A DNA stretch of 20,034 nucleotides from Nitrospinaceae bacterium (GCA_029261435.1 JAJDBI010000303.1:1-20034); one strand, 5' to 3'; counted from the stretch's first letter, positions 7,680 to 14,784 are shown. Notes: a model not told the origin generated them from the letters alone. Numbers and translations are program-made.

Positions 7680-9032
7680 TCACAGGGTTGAGAAAAAATA
7701 TGCTGCTGTTGCAAGATATATGGCCAACCCGAGAATATCATTGATGACGGTAATGATAGGGCCAGTACTGATAGCCGGATCAATATCCAGGTTTATAAGC
7801 AAGATCGGTGCTAATGAACCCATCAGTGAAGCCACAGAAACGGCTAGGATAATTCCCGTTCCCACCACGACACCAAGTATCGAATTCGATTTTAAAATCG
7901 ACTCTGAAGCCAAATGAACCAGACCTCCGCACAGCAATCCAAATATCACTCCGTTCAATATTCCAACAGAAACTTCACTCTTTACTACCATCGCAAGATT
8001 ATCTTTTTGTATATCTCCTGTTGCTAATCCCCTCACAATAACCGTAGCCCCCTGAATACCAACATTCCCTGCTAAGCCGATTACAAAAGGAATAAAAAAT
8101 ATGACAGCGGAAAAATCAACAAGTGTTGTCTGATAGAACCCAAGAATCCAGGCGCTGACCAGTCCTCCAATAAAGGTTGTGAATAACCAGGGTGCTCGAG
8201 CGATAATTTTATTGCTAATTTTTTTTGCAAATGGGTCCACCTTGGCGGTTCCAACCATGGTGTATATGTCTTCACTGGCACTATCCTGCATGGCTCGAAT
8301 GACATCATCAAAGGTAATGATTCCCTGAATCTCATTGTCACTGTTGACAACAGGTAAACTACTCAGATGCTCCTGACCCATTATTTGAGCCACTTTCTCA
8401 CAAGGATCATCCAGATATACTTTTGGTGTTTCAGTGCGGACAAACTCCTTAGCCAGGGCGGAGGTTTGAATGTTCAGTAAATCTCTCAACTTAAAAAAGC
8501 CTATGAGTTGTTCTTTATCGTTCACGACATAAAAATAAGGAATAGCTTCCTTATTCGGCTCTCTTCTTATTTTTGTAAAGATATCTCCAGCTCTACTATC
8601 AAAACGGACTTTGTTAAATTCTGGATTCATCAAACCACCAGCAGTTTCCTCCTCATAGCGGATCAGGTCTTTGATCACTTCAGCATCCTGAACTCCCATT
8701 TTACTCAGAAGCTCTTCCTGAGTATCATCGGGAAGTTCCTGGATAATGTCTGTAGCTTCATCTTCCGGCATATTATCCAGAAGAGCAGCCAGGTAATTTT
8801 GGTCGAGAGACTTCTGGATTTCGAGACGGCTGTCTATATCAGTTTCATAAAGGAGTTCTTGTCTTTTTTCGTCATCATCAAGAAGATGGAAAACCTGTAT
8901 TTTCTGTTCCTGGGTTAATTCGTGAAGCCGCCGGGCAATTTCAAAGTGATCCAGATCGATAATGAGAGCACGCAATGATGACTCTTGAAGGTCTGAATCT
9001 TTGAAGGCCTCTTTTATTTTTTCAATAGGCAT
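7680..9032 (-). CDS. mgtE: Magnesium transporter MgtE
   Basis: MgtE is a homodimeric Mg2+-gated channel in the inner membrane. The 450 residues show the complete family layout: acidic helical N domain (about 1-130), a CBS pair (about 135-255, with PYFYVVNDKEQLIGFFKLRDL and SLPVVNSDNEIQGIITFDD), a connecting helix, and five membrane segments (about 280-450) including the conserved GNVGIQGATVIVRGLATGDI. Asp432, in the last segment, matches the pore Asp known from the Thermus enzyme. The 5' leader before the ATG is too short for an M-box Mg2+ riboswitch. It converges on the lipoyl-like gene with an 8-base gap and diverges from the lysine-rich gene at 9124. Confidence 0.94.
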   Translation of the reverse strand: MPIEKIKEAFKDSDLQESSLRALIIDLDHFEIARRLHELTQEQKIQVFHLLDDDEKRQELLYETDIDSRLEIQKSLDQNYLAALLDNMPEDEATDIIQELPDDTQEELLSKMGVQDAEVIKDLIRYEEETAGGLMNPEFNKVRFDSRAGDIFTKIRREPNKEAIPYFYVVNDKEQLIGFFKLRDLLNIQTSALAKEFVRTETPKVYLDDPCEKVAQIMGQEHLSSLPVVNSDNEIQGIITFDDVIRAMQDSASEDIYTMVGTAKVDPFAKKISNKIIARAPWLFTTFIGGLVSAWILGFYQTTLVDFSAVIFFIPFVIGLAGNVGIQGATVIVRGLATGDIQKDNLAMVVKSEVSVGILNGVIFGLLCGGLVHLASESILKSNSILGVVVGTGIILAVSVASLMGSLAPILLINLDIDPAISTGPIITVINDILGLAIYLATAAYFFSTL

Positions 9033-9051
9033 AAAATAATTATAAAATTGG

Positions 9052-9081
9052 TTGAAATTGTCGTACTCTAATTGTTATAGG
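9052..9081 (+). promoter_or_regulatory. Possible sigma70 promoter for the lysine-rich gene
   Basis: TTGAAA (9052-9057) and TATAGG (9076-9081) are spaced by 18 bases, about 40 bases before the ATG at 9124. The match is moderate. The -10 element runs into the palindrome at 9080-9096. Confidence 0.4.
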
Positions 9082-9093
9082 ATTGATTCTCAA
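9065..9093 (-). promoter_or_regulatory. Possible sigma70 promoter for mgtE
   Basis: Read on the minus strand, TTGAGA (9088-9093) and TAGAGT (9065-9070) are separated by 17 bases and would give a leader of about 25-30 bases before the mgtE ATG. The -35 element lies inside the palindrome at 9080-9096. Confidence 0.35.
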
Positions 9094-9096
9094 TCC
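9080..9096. repeat. Perfect 7-bp palindrome in the divergent mgtE promoter region
   Basis: GGATTGA-TTC-TCAATCC is a perfect inverted repeat with a 3-base centre. It overlaps the predicted -35 of mgtE and the -10/start region of the divergent gene, so it is placed where one bound dimer could act on both. It could also be a chance hairpin. Confidence 0.5.
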
Positions 9097-9123
9097 TGAA
9101 ACGTTATTTCTGAGTGAGGCAAT

Positions 9124-9366
9124 ATGGTCCTGAATATGTCCCATGAGGACAAAAAAAGATATAAAAAAACGTTTGGCAAAAAGAAGACCCAGGTCCGGAA
9201 AAAGAGAACTTTAATCCTATCAGATAAAACCAAGGACCTTCTATCAAAAAAATTTGATGCGGGTCACCCCGAAGGCAAAGAACAAGATGCTCCTCAAATA
9301 GATGCGCATGTGAAAATGAATGACAACTATCTTCGTACCGGGCCCTATAAGCCTAAAAGTAAATGA
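9124..9366 (+). CDS. Lysine-rich small hypothetical protein
   Basis: The 80-residue product is strongly basic, especially in the first half: it holds 18 lysines and 4 arginines, with clusters such as KKRYKKTFGKKK and RKKR. No membrane segment or signal peptide is seen, so it would be a soluble, probably nucleic-acid-contacting protein, which is an inference from charge only. A GAGG site at 9116-9119 lies 4 bases before the ATG; an internal ATG at codon 5 (MSHEDKK) is an alternative start. It diverges from mgtE. I do not recognise the family and it is not a ribosomal protein known to me. Confidence 0.55.
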   Translation: MVLNMSHEDKKRYKKTFGKKKTQVRKKRTLILSDKTKDLLSKKFDAGHPEGKEQDAPQIDAHVKMNDNYLRTGPYKPKSK

Positions 9367-9436
9367 TGTTCTTTAGATCTGATTGAAAGAGGTTTGTTTG
9401 AGGCAGAATGGGGCGTTTAACTTGAAGGACGGCTAA

Positions 9437-11110
9437 TTATTTTTCGACATTGCCGTTTTCGTATTTTTCCTGGTAAATTTTGTATACTTCTTTTTCGATG
9501 AATAACTCAACAAGGGTATTGTCCAGTTCTTCTTTCTCGGCCATGGATCTAAGGATTCGATAGACCGTCTCCAAGGGCATTGCTTTTTTATAGGGTCTGT
9601 CTGATGCGGTCAGGGCTTCAGCGATATCGGTGACAGCCATTAATTTCCCTTCAAAGGGAATTTCATCGCCCTTGAGCCCTAGCGGATAGCCTTTACCATT
9701 AATAAATTCATGGTGGGCTCCTGCAAAATCAGGAATGTTCTTTAGCTTTTTGGTAAAGGGGATCTGTTTTAACATTCTTAATGTAACTGCAGCATGGTCC
9801 TGCATTTTCTTTCTTTCTGTTTCCGTTATACTTCCTCTGCGGATTGACAAATTGATTAATTCATCTTCTGTCAGGAAGGGCTGTTGCTGTTCTTCATCAT
9901 CAATATAGGTTTTTTGAGATATCTCCTTTAACCTCTCCAGCGTATCATCATCTAAAAATTCGCCCGGTTCATTACACTTGTTAATGAATTCGCGTATTTC
10001 TTTAATTTCTTCCAATTTATTGTTTGTTTCGGCTTCCAAGTCTTTTAACTGTTCAGAGTCTGCGCCATTTTGCAATATTTCAATTTTATTATTCTGCGCT
10101 TCCAACTTAATTTTCTGACAGATGTATGCCATTCTTAAGCGGACATATTGAATGCGGTCAAATATAGTTTGTAGTTTTTTGGCCTTTTCAACAATCTCAA
10201 CGGGGGATGTAACCTTCCCAATATCGTGCATATAGGCGGCAATTCTTAATTCATAAATCTGATCCGGTGAGAAAGATATGTCCTTATAGGGGCCTTCTTC
10301 TGTGTTATGGATGACATCCGCCATGGTCAGGGTCAGGTCTGCCACTCTGCGAATATGACCACCGGTAACAGGTGACTTTTCGTCGATGGCGGTAGCCATG
10401 ACTTTTACAAAAGCTTCAAACAGCTCGGTCATGTTGGATATCAGTTTTGCGTTTGTGATAGAGACTGCGGCTTGTGAAGCTAATGATTCGCAAAGGTTCT
10501 CATAATCTTGTGAAAACGAAATGACCTGCTTGCTGACAGGATTGGTTGCATTCAATAGTTGCAAAACACCGATGACATCATTATCGTGGTTGCGCATTGG
10601 AACCACGAGCATGGATTGGGATCGGTATCCGGTAGAGTTATCAAATTTTTTGGGGCCAGTGAAATCAAAAAGGTCAGTATCGTAAACATCGGGGATATTC
10701 ACGGACACCCCTTTTAATGCCACGAAGGCAGAAACATTGGATTCTTTCAATTCAACGGGTGGAAAGGGAATCGTTTCACCTGTTTTACCCCCCATTCTAA
10801 TTTTTAAACTATCATTTTGAACTATTTGGAACCGCAGGGTGTTGTCTTCAACGATATATAAGGTTCCAGCATCCGCATTAGTGAAGTTACGGGCCTGATC
10901 GACAATCATTTCAAGAAGAGTATTTAAATCGTAAACGCCAGAAAGAGCCCTGCCAATATCCGACAGTTTTTTAATCTGCCCTCCAAGCCGCTCTGCATAG
11001 ACACTTACTTCATCAACAACACTGTTAAGTAAGATGTTTAGATTTTCATCATTAGAAAACCGACGAGGCTGAACGGGTTCGCCTTTTGTCGGTGTATTTT
11101 TAATATCCAT
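9437..11110 (-). CDS. GAF plus HD-GYP signalling phosphodiesterase-like protein
   Basis: From the ATG at 11110 the protein has 557 residues. A GAF sensor domain (about 50-222) is followed by an HD-GYP domain: His252 in GGHIRRVA, the HD pair His295-Asp296 in YMHDIGK, His466-His467 in HHEFINGKGYP and Asp495 in DIAEALTASDRPY. HD-GYP domains hydrolyse cyclic di-GMP; the usual HHExxDG is HHEFING here, an Asp to Asn change seen in some relatives. About 115 residues with coiled-coil character (about 311-425) split the metal-binding half from the HHE half. A longer frame from TTG 11197 adds 29 hydrophobic residues, but a predicted promoter lies exactly there, so ATG 11110 is preferred. No membrane segment, so cytosolic. 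Confidence 0.87.
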   Translation of the reverse strand: MDIKNTPTKGEPVQPRRFSNDENLNILLNSVVDEVSVYAERLGGQIKKLSDIGRALSGVYDLNTLLEMIVDQARNFTNADAGTLYIVEDNTLRFQIVQNDSLKIRMGGKTGETIPFPPVELKESNVSAFVALKGVSVNIPDVYDTDLFDFTGPKKFDNSTGYRSQSMLVVPMRNHDNDVIGVLQLLNATNPVSKQVISFSQDYENLCESLASQAAVSITNAKLISNMTELFEAFVKVMATAIDEKSPVTGGHIRRVADLTLTMADVIHNTEEGPYKDISFSPDQIYELRIAAYMHDIGKVTSPVEIVEKAKKLQTIFDRIQYVRLRMAYICQKIKLEAQNNKIEILQNGADSEQLKDLEAETNNKLEEIKEIREFINKCNEPGEFLDDDTLERLKEISQKTYIDDEEQQQPFLTEDELINLSIRRGSITETERKKMQDHAAVTLRMLKQIPFTKKLKNIPDFAGAHHEFINGKGYPLGLKGDEIPFEGKLMAVTDIAEALTASDRPYKKAMPLETVYRILRSMAEKEELDNTLVELFIEKEVYKIYQEKYENGNVEK

Positions 11111-11168
11111 AAGTAGTGAGCGTGAAACGAGCGTGGTTTTGTGAATATTGACTGCAACCGTGCTTACA

Positions 11169-11197
11169 ATTATCAAATAAAAACACAGCGAAATCAA
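11169..11197 (-). promoter_or_regulatory. Predicted sigma70 promoter of the HD-GYP gene
   Basis: On the minus strand TTGATT (11192-11197) and GATAAT (11169-11174) are separated by 17 bases. Transcription would begin near 11162, about 50 bases before the ATG at 11110. This argues against the upstream TTG start, which coincides with the -35 element. Confidence 0.55.
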
Positions 11198-11232
11198 TTG
11201 AAATGAAAATTTACTACAGTAATATCATTTCT

Positions 11233-11264
11233 AAAATGCGTTAATCGTTGGAAAATCGCATTTT
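11233..11264. repeat. 8-bp inverted repeat between the SDR and HD-GYP genes
   Basis: AAAATGCG (11233-11240) and CGCATTTT (11257-11264) are exact inverted copies around 16 bases. Both minus-strand neighbours are transcribed in the same direction, so this lies after the SDR gene and before the HD-GYP promoter. The A/T-rich ends would suit a terminator, but the run of T is only four, and an operator is also possible. Confidence 0.45.
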
Positions 11265-11284
11265 GGGGGCACAAAAAATGCTGG

Positions 11285-12088
11285 TTACAGATAGTCCTTA
11301 AGGAGAAGAGGGGTATCAGAAAGCCAAATTCGTTTGCCACAGACGTTGACGAAGAGAGGTTCTTTTGACTCAAATAGTTTTAAATGAGATTGATACAAGT
11401 CTTCAGCGGTGGTTCTACAATCGCCATAGGCTTCTTTTTCTTCGCTAAAAATACCTTCCTCAAATTTTTGTATGCCTTCCTTAGAGCTTTTTCCCTCAAA
11501 GTAGGAGCGGAGTAGGGGGTCTCTCAAGTTTTCCGGGTTTTTTGCGGTTTTTCTCAAAAGTAGTTTAATGCCGCGAGAGGATTTAGACTCAAAAAGTCCG
11601 GCTCGAATACAAACGTGTTGGGCTTTACCTTTTTCGACCGTCCATTTCTCAATCGCTTCCTTTGAATGGCCCATTGCTCCATAAGTAGAAAGCTGATGCC
11701 TGATAACATAAAAGGTTGAATAGGCAACAATGGTTTTCACATTCAACTCTGCTTCTAGTTTTAAGATAGGGTCAAATGATAGTTTGTTGGATTGTTCGAT
11801 GGACTCAGGTGTTGCTTCTGCAATTGGTACACCAACTTCTCCAAGGGCAGTGGCATAAAATAAGGTGTCGATCTGTCCATCGTCGTAGGCTTTAATTTTA
11901 TCTATAACCTGCGGGTCATTGATATCACCAAACAGGGTTTTATCAGCACCTTCAATGGTAAAACCGGGTTCCTCTTTACCATACCAGTTAGCCAGGATAT
12001 TGGCTGTGCTACCAAATTTTTCTCGAATGGCCTTGATTGCTGCAGTTCCCATCACACCTGTTCCACCTATGACTAGAAAGTTGCTCAT
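11285..12088 (-). CDS. SDR/Rossmann-fold oxidoreductase-like protein with FabI-like Tyr-X6-Lys
   Basis: The 267-residue protein opens with a nucleotide-binding turn VIGGTGVMG (residues 6-14), as in atypical short-chain dehydrogenases. Instead of the usual YxxxK, it has Tyr136-X6-Lys143 in STYGAMGHSKEAIEK, a spacing known from enoyl-ACP reductase FabI (which also has Met in the fourth place). The remaining sequence does not look like a normal FabI: the cofactor motif differs and the flanking substrate loop is not recognisable. The substrate is unknown. A good GAGG site at 12094-12097 lies 5 bases upstream of the ATG. It follows the exported-protein gene by 50 bases on the same strand. Confidence 0.7.
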   Translation of the reverse strand: MSNFLVIGGTGVMGTAAIKAIREKFGSTANILANWYGKEEPGFTIEGADKTLFGDINDPQVIDKIKAYDDGQIDTLFYATALGEVGVPIAEATPESIEQSNKLSFDPILKLEAELNVKTIVAYSTFYVIRHQLSTYGAMGHSKEAIEKWTVEKGKAQHVCIRAGLFESKSSRGIKLLLRKTAKNPENLRDPLLRSYFEGKSSKEGIQKFEEGIFSEEKEAYGDCRTTAEDLYQSHLKLFESKEPLFVNVCGKRIWLSDTPLLLKDYL

Positions 12089-12138
12089 TGTTTCCTCAAT
12101 TTAGATTTGAAAATTATAATTATTTACAGATAAAAATG

Positions 12139-12804
12139 TTAGGAGCCACCATAGTTTTCATCCCAGTCGGCATAAGGGATTTGAGCGTTTTCATGGATGG
12201 CTTGAGACATGTATGGATCTGTTTTGAAAAAGTTTTCGATTTTATTTGTCAGGTTTTGTGTTTCCTGAATGACAGAACCTATATCCTCTTTTCTATCTAT
12301 TCTTTTGGATAGCTCTACATAACTCTTGATTAGTGGGTGTGACGACTGGATAGCGTGAGAAATCTTTTCGGGATCCAAAGTACGATATTGGTTTTCGACA
12401 GCAAATTTGGCAAACTCAAACCATACTTTGATTTGTCCTTCATTTCTGCCAAGAATGATCAACTCCTGTTTAAATTTTTCTTCACCCTTTTTTTCCAGGC
12501 CTTCCGAAACGTAGTTTGATAACTCATCAAATGGTATTCCATCAATGGTGTCACATAGAAACTCTAAATGGAAAATGATTGAGTTGATCGATTTGTCCAG
12601 GTTTATGCTCAAGGCAGAATTATCCTGAAGCTCTGGCCTTTTTTGAAACAGTCCCCAAACTCCATCTAATTCTGCTACTTGTTCTCGAAGGTCTTTCAAA
12701 GGGGTAATTTTTTTGAGACAGGTGGAAATTTTCGAAGAACCAGCCCATGAGGCAGATACCAAAGTGAAAAAAACAAATATAATCAAAGGTGCAATTAACT
12801 TCAT
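12139..12804 (-). CDS. Exported protein of unknown function
   Basis: The 221-residue protein begins with a standard Sec signal peptide (MKLIAPLIIFVFFTLVSASWA, likely cleaved after the last Ala). The mature part is mostly helical and charged, with only two cysteines (about positions 29 and 83) that might form a disulfide in the periplasm. It ends with an acidic, aromatic tail (YADWDENYGGS). No enzyme motif is visible. It starts 7 bases after the stop of the lipoprotein gene, so the two are almost certainly cotranscribed and may act together in the envelope. Confidence 0.75.
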   Translation of the reverse strand: MKLIAPLIIFVFFTLVSASWAGSSKISTCLKKITPLKDLREQVAELDGVWGLFQKRPELQDNSALSINLDKSINSIIFHLEFLCDTIDGIPFDELSNYVSEGLEKKGEEKFKQELIILGRNEGQIKVWFEFAKFAVENQYRTLDPEKISHAIQSSHPLIKSYVELSKRIDRKEDIGSVIQETQNLTNKIENFFKTDPYMSQAIHENAQIPYADWDENYGGS

Positions 12805-12811
12805 ATTTTGT

Positions 12812-13078
12812 TTACCGACCGCTTACGTGATCTTTAATCATGGCCCCTGAAATGTGAGTGTTCCGGGTGCCGCTGAGATGCAAATCTGGCTGCAAATCCT
12901 GAGCGTTGGGGGCATTAGGAGCAGGGGGAGGCGTCTCAATTTTTGCTGGCACCGATTGTGTTGAGGGTGCCGATGATTTTTGTTGAGGATTTGGTGCTTG
13001 TTGATCGGTTACGGTATCTGAGCAACTGCATAAACTTAATATGGTCATAATAAAGATAAGTAATAGCACAGCTTTCAT
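12812..13078 (-). CDS. Small proline-rich lipoprotein
   Basis: The 88-residue precursor has a hydrophobic signal sequence and a lipobox LCSC ending in Cys19, giving a mature lipoprotein of 70 residues. The mature part is low-complexity, rich in Pro, Ala, Gln and Ser, with a PPPAPNAPNAQ stretch, and looks like a flexible linker or tether; the last 22 residues (HLSGTRNTHISGAMIKDHVSGR) are more ordered and could bind a partner. An AGGGA site at 13087-13091 sits 8 bases before the ATG. Its gene is first in a two-gene unit with the exported protein. Family not recognised. Confidence 0.7.
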   Translation of the reverse strand: MKAVLLLIFIMTILSLCSCSDTVTDQQAPNPQQKSSAPSTQSVPAKIETPPPAPNAPNAQDLQPDLHLSGTRNTHISGAMIKDHVSGR

Positions 13079-13097
13079 AGCATAATTCCCTAGTGTA

Positions 13098-13125
13098 ATT
13101 ATCTTTGCCTGAATTTATACTTCAA
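13098..13125 (-). promoter_or_regulatory. Possible promoter of the lipoprotein/exported-protein unit
   Basis: On the minus strand TTGAAG (13120-13125) and GATAAT (13098-13103) are separated by 16 bases and lie about 20-45 bases before the lipoprotein ATG. The -35 element falls in the inverted repeat ACTTCAA-TGTTT-TTGAAGT at 13119-13137. Confidence 0.4.
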
Positions 13126-13137
13126 TGTTTTTGAAGT
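13119..13137. repeat. Perfect 7-bp inverted repeat between the EVE and lipoprotein genes
   Basis: ACTTCAA (13119-13125) and TTGAAGT (13131-13137) surround 5 bases. It may be an operator at the promoter of the downstream lipoprotein unit or a weak hairpin after the EVE gene; no T-run follows on the minus strand, which speaks against an efficient terminator. Confidence 0.45.
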
Positions 13138-13175
13138 CAATGGGGTTTCTTTTGGTTGTGCTATTAAACGTAAAT

Positions 13176-13601
13176 TCAGATCGAAGTTTTGCTCAGTTGT
13201 AAAATAATCCGGCTTTCCTTTTTTGTCACGGGCATAACAGATAGACGAGACTGACGGACTAATGCTATATCCTGTAGATCCTTATGCATTTTAACATCTT
13301 CAAGAGTGACAGAGTGAGTGAGTGTTTTAACAGGTTTCAGGTCAACCACGACCCATCGTGGGTCATCGCTGGTTGGGTCCTGATAAGCCTCACGAGTTAT
13401 CTTTGCAATGCCCTTAATATCTTTGCCCGTGACACTGTGATAAAAGAAAACAAGGTCCCCTTTTTTCATCGATTGCAAATTATTACGGGCCTGATAGTTG
13501 CGCACTCCATCCCAGTAGGTTTTTCCATCCTTCACAAAAGTTTCCCAGCTGTACTGGGAGGGCTCCTGTTTGACAAGCCAAAAAGATACTTTATTATCCA
13601 T
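13176..13601 (-). CDS. EVE-domain protein
   Basis: The 141-residue protein consists of one EVE domain, a PUA-like barrel related to human thymocyte nuclear protein 1. Typical segments are FWLVKQEPSQYSWETF near the N-terminus, WDGVRNYQARNNL, and KKGDLVFFYHSVTGKDIKGI. EVE domains bind modified bases, for example methylated DNA bases, in a pocket; in bacteria they occur alone, as here, or fused to restriction enzymes. The stand-alone form is a conserved housekeeping-type gene whose exact role is not settled. No restriction or modification gene is nearby. No strong ribosome site precedes the ATG. Confidence 0.88.
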   Translation of the reverse strand: MDNKVSFWLVKQEPSQYSWETFVKDGKTYWDGVRNYQARNNLQSMKKGDLVFFYHSVTGKDIKGIAKITREAYQDPTSDDPRWVVVDLKPVKTLTHSVTLEDVKMHKDLQDIALVRQSRLSVMPVTKKESRIILQLSKTSI

Positions 13602-13713
13602 AGTTAGGTGTTGTTGGTTTAGGGTTTAGTTTGACTGATGTCAGGCTTGGATCATGTGTTTTGAATACCGCTGTCTCTAAAGGTCTTAAAAGAACCTATA
13701 GAGCATTATCTCA

Positions 13714-13742
13714 TTGACCCTCACGAATTTAATAAATATAAT
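13714..13742 (+). promoter_or_regulatory. Near-consensus sigma70 promoter of the aldolase operon
   Basis: TTGACC (13714-13719) and a perfect TATAAT (13737-13742) are separated by exactly 17 bases. Transcription would start near 13749, giving a leader of about 78 bases before the ATG at 13827. This is among the best promoter matches in the window. Confidence 0.7.
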
Positions 13743-13789
13743 GAAAATCTCCAATTTATTGAAAGCTTTACCCAAAATCATTTTTTTTC

Positions 13790-13808
13790 GGGGGATTAAA
13801 TGACCCCC
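13790..13808 (+). promoter_or_regulatory. G5/C5 hairpin in the leader of the aldolase operon
   Basis: GGGGG (13790-13794) and CCCCC (13804-13808) can pair around a 9-base loop. The hairpin ends 3 bases before the AGGAG ribosome site (13812-13816), and the upstream alternative ATG (13800) is inside the loop. It could affect ribosome loading; no ligand-binding riboswitch class is recognised. Confidence 0.45.
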
Positions 13809-13826
13809 TTTAGGAGAATTAAGAAC

Positions 13827-14777
13827 ATGTACCGAAAAGAGATTAAAGTATTGGATTGCACAATTCGTGATGGGGGATTGATGAACAATCACCTATTCAG
13901 CGATGATCTGGTTCGCAGGGTTTTTCAAGCGGTTAATAAATCTGGAGTTGATTATATCGAACTGGGTTATAAGGCCGATGAGAATCAGTTTAAACGTGGT
14001 GAATTTGGCCCTATGAAATTTTGCTCCGAACAAGATCTGGAAAACATTGTCGGGGATACTGAGAAAAATTGCAAGATTTCTGTGATGGCCGATATTGGAC
14101 GTTTTGATCCCAACGCACTGATCCCTAAATCAGAAAGTCTTGTGGATATGATGAGGGTTGCTTCATATATCAAGGACATCGATAAAGCTATTGATCTTGT
14201 CAATACACTTAACGCCAAGGGCTATGAGACTACCATTAATATAATGGCCGTATCGCATGCCCGAGAGCGGGAGTTGGATGAAGCTCTGGCTCAGGTTGAA
14301 AAGGAAAGTGCGGTTGATGTCGTTTACCTGGTCGATAGTTTTGGGGCCTTATACTCTGAGCAAATCGCTCATCTTGCGCAAAAGTATAAGGCTGCGCTTC
14401 CAACCCGTGAATTGGGTATTCATGCACATAACAATCAGCAATTGGCTTTTGCCAATACCATTGAATCCATCATCCAGAATATTAATTATTTGGATGGAAC
14501 TATTTGGGGCATTGGTAGAGCTGCGGGAAACTGTCCTCTGGAATTGTTGCTGGGTTTTTTGAAAAACCCAAAGTTTGACATTCGACCTATTCTGGAAGTG
14601 TTGCAGAGTGATTTTGTGGAATTACGTGAGAACGTTGAATGGGGCTACACAATTCCCTACGTGATCACCGGTATTCTGGACTTGCATCCCCGTGCGGCAA
14701 TGAAACTTAGAGGTTCGGATCAGAAAGATGAGTATTTGGACTTTTATAACAAACTGACTACAGAAGCCAACGTCTAG
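13827..14777 (+). CDS. DRE-TIM metallolyase / HMGL-like aldolase
   Basis: The 316-residue protein belongs to the HMG-CoA lyase-like TIM-barrel superfamily, which includes 4-hydroxy-2-oxovalerate aldolase, HMG-CoA lyase and isopropylmalate synthase. Metal-binding and catalytic elements are visible: Asp10 and Arg14-Asp15-Gly16 in LDCTIRDGG, His199 and His201 in GIHAHNN, and the GIGRAAGN loop (228-235). It is most like the stand-alone aldolase-catalytic-domain group, whose substrates are largely unknown. AGGAG at 13812-13816, 10 bases upstream, favours this ATG over one at 13800 that would add MTPFRRIKN. The gene ends 7 bases before the KDPG-type aldolase gene, so the two are coupled; a shared 2-keto acid pathway is likely but unproven. 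Confidence 0.82.
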   Translation: MYRKEIKVLDCTIRDGGLMNNHLFSDDLVRRVFQAVNKSGVDYIELGYKADENQFKRGEFGPMKFCSEQDLENIVGDTEKNCKISVMADIGRFDPNALIPKSESLVDMMRVASYIKDIDKAIDLVNTLNAKGYETTINIMAVSHARERELDEALAQVEKESAVDVVYLVDSFGALYSEQIAHLAQKYKAALPTRELGIHAHNNQQLAFANTIESIIQNINYLDGTIWGIGRAAGNCPLELLLGFLKNPKFDIRPILEVLQSDFVELRENVEWGYTIPYVITGILDLHPRAAMKLRGSDQKDEYLDFYNKLTTEANV

Positions 14778-14784
14778 ATCCCTC

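Noticed and set aside
7672..7697. Hairpin ACCCT...AGGGT between the convergent lipoyl-like and mgtE genes as a terminator
   Set aside because: The stem is only 5 bp with an 8-base loop and no T-run on either strand, and part of it lies inside the mgtE coding end.
8508..8918. A 136-codon plus-strand open frame inside mgtE
   Set aside because: It lies antisense to the N-terminal and CBS parts of MgtE, is rich in Phe, Ile and Ser as expected for a complement of an acidic helical protein, and shows no domain pattern.
9033..9123. An M-box Mg2+ riboswitch before mgtE
   Set aside because: Only about 90 bases separate mgtE from the divergent gene and the predicted leader is about 25-30 bases; an M-box needs well over 100 bases of structured leader.
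11111..11197. N-terminal extension of the HD-GYP protein from a TTG codon, which would make a membrane anchor
   Set aside because: The TTG coincides with the -35 element of a good promoter and the -10 lies within the extension, so the message would start inside it. ATG 11110 begins a normal soluble protein.
13602..13713. A tRNA or small RNA gene in the EVE/aldolase intergenic region
   Set aside because: No cloverleaf arms, T-loop sequence or stable long hairpin can be drawn; only the promoter and leader elements further right are supported.
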